Shown piece by piece: positions 62,041 to 64,000 of a stretch of 64,000 nucleotides of DNA. Positions within the stretch are counted from its first letter, which is position 1. The number at the start of each line of letters is the position of its first letter. This stretch comes from Gonocerus acuteangulatus. Lineage: Eukaryota > Arthropoda > Insecta > Hemiptera > Coreidae. The notes beneath the pieces are model-generated. The model saw only the letters and a list, made by a program, of their open reading frames with translations, searched no databases and was not told the origin of the DNA. The stretch lies in the NCBI GenBank assembly GCA_946811695.1, contig OX328132.1, positions 54,695,359 to 54,759,358 on the forward strand. The letters are read 5' to 3'. Both the position numbers and the translations under genes were made by a program.

Positions 62041-62845
62041 TTAAATAGTAATACAAAAATAAATAAAAAAGATAAGAAAACGCAAAAAATATAAAAATGT
62101 GAAAATGTTTTTAGAAGTAATGATGTTGATTGAAAACGTATTCATGGAAAATTCTGATAATTATCCTAGGAAAATGCAATAAACTTCGTTAATACTCGTC
62201 CCTAATACATAGAATGAAAGGACTGGATTGAATTCCGTTGACAGATTTTATCTGTTTATACTTTCCAACATTATTCCATGAAGATCACTCTGGCTTTTCA
62301 CCTGAGATCAGCATTCCTCATACCCTGTGAACCTCGATATAACATTTTGATGGTTACCCGCGGTCACATCCCTGGGTCTTGCCCCCTTCTCCCTTACTTG
62401 CTTGCCTACCAGCTAACACCCTCTAACTATCAAGAATCCATGTAAAACTATTAATGCAGCATTTTCTAAAAGGGGGAGTTCTTTCTCTCATTACGGATGA
62501 AGGATTGATCGTGGTTTTCTCACTGAGTAAGTCGAGTAAGTCGTTGAGGGTCTCGAGGGTGTAGCCTGAGTTATTTAAACATAAGGCATGGGGTTGCTAA
62601 AAACAAGTCACTTCGCGACTTTCGAATTCATAATTATATGTCATTTGTTTCATGTTTCACGAATATTTGTTGGCTAATGGTCCCTATGTTATTAACCAAT
62701 ATTTCTTCTTTGGGAGAGCGGGGAGCGGGAGGCTAGTTATATTAAGGCCTCCTTGATCTCCAAACCATAACATACTCCAATATATTATCGTAGAAGCGTT
62801 TGCATGAAAGCAGCAACCATTAGTCGCCAAATTTCAGATGAACAC

Positions 62846-62848
<3 letters not shown>
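62041..62848. other. Intergenic sequence upstream of the reverse-transcriptase relic
   Basis: No endonuclease domain could be read on the minus strand, so the element seems truncated near 62,040. 62,300-62,640 is balanced and unique in the window. Confidence 0.4.
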
Positions 62849-62941
<93 letters not shown>

Positions 62942-63106
62942 GGCGCATCTACATCTAGGTCATTAGCGCCGACATCCAGGGTGTAGCGAGGAATTTTACC
63001 AGTGAGCCAGCAGGGATGATAAAATTCCTGCCGGAGGTTGGGAATCGAAACCCACCATCTCCCGCTTATGAATCCAAGGCGCTAGCCATTAGACCACGGG
63101 AGACCA
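62849..63106 (-). mobile_element. SINE-A, full length, ~90 nt poly(A)
   Basis: T run of ~89 nt (62,850-62,939), complete body and tRNA-like head ending ACCACGGGAGACC. Flanks share AACACTGA (62,841-62,848; 63,110-63,117). The unbroken tail indicates a very recent insertion. Confidence 0.95.
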
Positions 63107-64000
63107 CAAAACACTGAAATTGTTTTAACGTTTGAAGGAAAATACATAAAATAGCAATGTAATATATATTATTGAAGGAAATGAAATGCTCTACAACCCT
63201 ATAACCGTTATTTTTTTTTAGGTTGCATCGTTGAAGAGTTATCCGGTCATAAAATGTGCAGCAAAAGTTTTTTTTTCCAAATTGACAGGCTTTCAAGAAA
63301 GGATATTTCTAAAACTATAGATATCACGAAAAACTTCATTCAGTAGAACACTTAGCAAATTCAATCAGCTTTCATTTGTTATAGAATATTTGTTTCCGAG
63401 ATATAATAGGAAACCCGAAAAATGGGACCTTCTAACCCCCCCCCCCCACGGGTCAAAGGCTACGGGCTAGGACTTTTGATAAGTTCACCTCCTAACCAGC
63501 CCTAAAACAGTTACGAAGTCAACATTTTTTTCCAAAAATTTACATCTATAACTCTTCGTTGCCTGGACTGTACATTCCTTCAGAAATTAATATAATCGGA
63601 CCTTGTTATACTGAGTGTTCTGGCATTTTGGAGGAATATGGTACGTACAAGAATCCTTAGCAGTAAAAATGTCACTCATTTATTTTATGATCCCAGTGAT
63701 AAAACTACCTGCCTTACATCCGAACCTATGTACGGTAGTGGCTCCAAAGGGAGGCTGAGGAACCACCCTTTATGCCGGGGTGGCAGTTTCGAAGCAGGCC
63801 ATCCAACGAATGTTTTATGGGCATTGTACGCATTTAATATAGGGGCCGAGGGTCGCTGCTCTCCGATAGAGAAATGAATTTGGAATTTTCTGGTCGCTTA
63901 GCCTGCCCTGGGTCTGGTTGATGGTCCATGAAAATGTGGGGTCGGTTCTTCCCCTCACGAATCAACTGTCTTTTCCTCTGGCCACTGAATATACAATTCA
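63107..64000. other. Intergenic sequence, no gene recognised
   Basis: A run of 12-13 C at about 63,436. The 79-codon frame 63,638-63,877 has no recognisable domain; its G/C-richer composition compared with its flanks is the only point in its favour. It could be a piece of an element not represented elsewhere in the window. Confidence 0.4.

Noticed and set aside
63638..63877. 79-codon open frame in a G/C-richer patch
   Set aside because: No domain, no repeat copy, no splice context that would support an exon.

Overview
The window is a piece of an AT-rich, intron- or intergenic-type animal genome, most likely an arthropod. The evidence is indirect: tRNA-derived SINEs with 80-90 nt poly(A) tails, Jockey-type non-LTR retrotransposon tails, Tc1/mariner, pogo and hAT remnants, many long (AT)n tracts, and the sequence family ending in ACCCTGTAT-(AT)n that I know from arthropod genomes. 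A crustacean or other non-dipteran arthropod would fit, but the species cannot be fixed from sequence alone. I see no bacterial features and no intact cellular protein-coding gene. Every stretch with credible protein homology is a broken transposon fragment, and nearly all open frames over 60 codons are translations of simple repeats or of non-coding repeats.

Layout. 1-9,860: a 5'-truncated Jockey copy (1,468-1,936), a hAT-type MITE (2,183-2,938), an inverted-dimer insertion with a 12 bp target duplication (3,018-3,379), the first SINE-A, and a 1.16 kb complex minisatellite (7,086-8,245). 9,864-15,260: a 4.57 kb foldback structure (called F here) with palindromes and SINE stubs inside, followed by another partial F copy. 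16,718-20,575: a second copy of the MITE carrying a nested SINE-A, then a 1,000 bp hAT-like foldback element inserted in a 117 bp tandem repeat. 22,300-30,300: poly(G), an orphan mariner N-terminus, tandem repeats, a 1.8 kb foldback (G), a twin-primed Jockey copy, near-perfect palindromes and a young SINE-A. 31,243-35,040: a hAT relic with a recognisable transposase C-terminus, then a 1,600 bp terminal-inverted-repeat element of uncertain superfamily inserted in a 35 bp minisatellite. 35,700-42,100: SINEs, a non-LTR tail (39,949-40,673) and a coding-like remnant of unknown family. 44,000-48,150: repeat ends, a 120 bp tandem repeat, a 565 bp palindrome made of a non-LTR C-terminus, and a degenerate TTAGGGATGG array. 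49,950-57,415: an inverted dimer, a pogo relic, a frameshifted Jockey 3' end with target duplication, and a mariner relic with TA duplication. 57,504-64,000: a possible solo LTR, a long H repeat, a reverse-transcriptase pseudogene on the minus strand, and another young SINE-A.

How the parts relate. The non-LTR elements are the likely source of the machinery that moves SINE-A, SINE-B and SINE-C (poly(A) or short-repeat tails, 5' truncation, 8-13 bp target duplications). The DNA elements are nearly all non-autonomous or broken. Several insertions can be proved internally because the window also holds the empty target or a related copy: the hAT foldback in the 117 bp repeat, the 1,600 bp element in the 35 bp repeat, and SINE stubs inside the MITE, hAT and F copies. 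Family names F, G, H, J, K and SINE-A/B/C are local labels, not database names.
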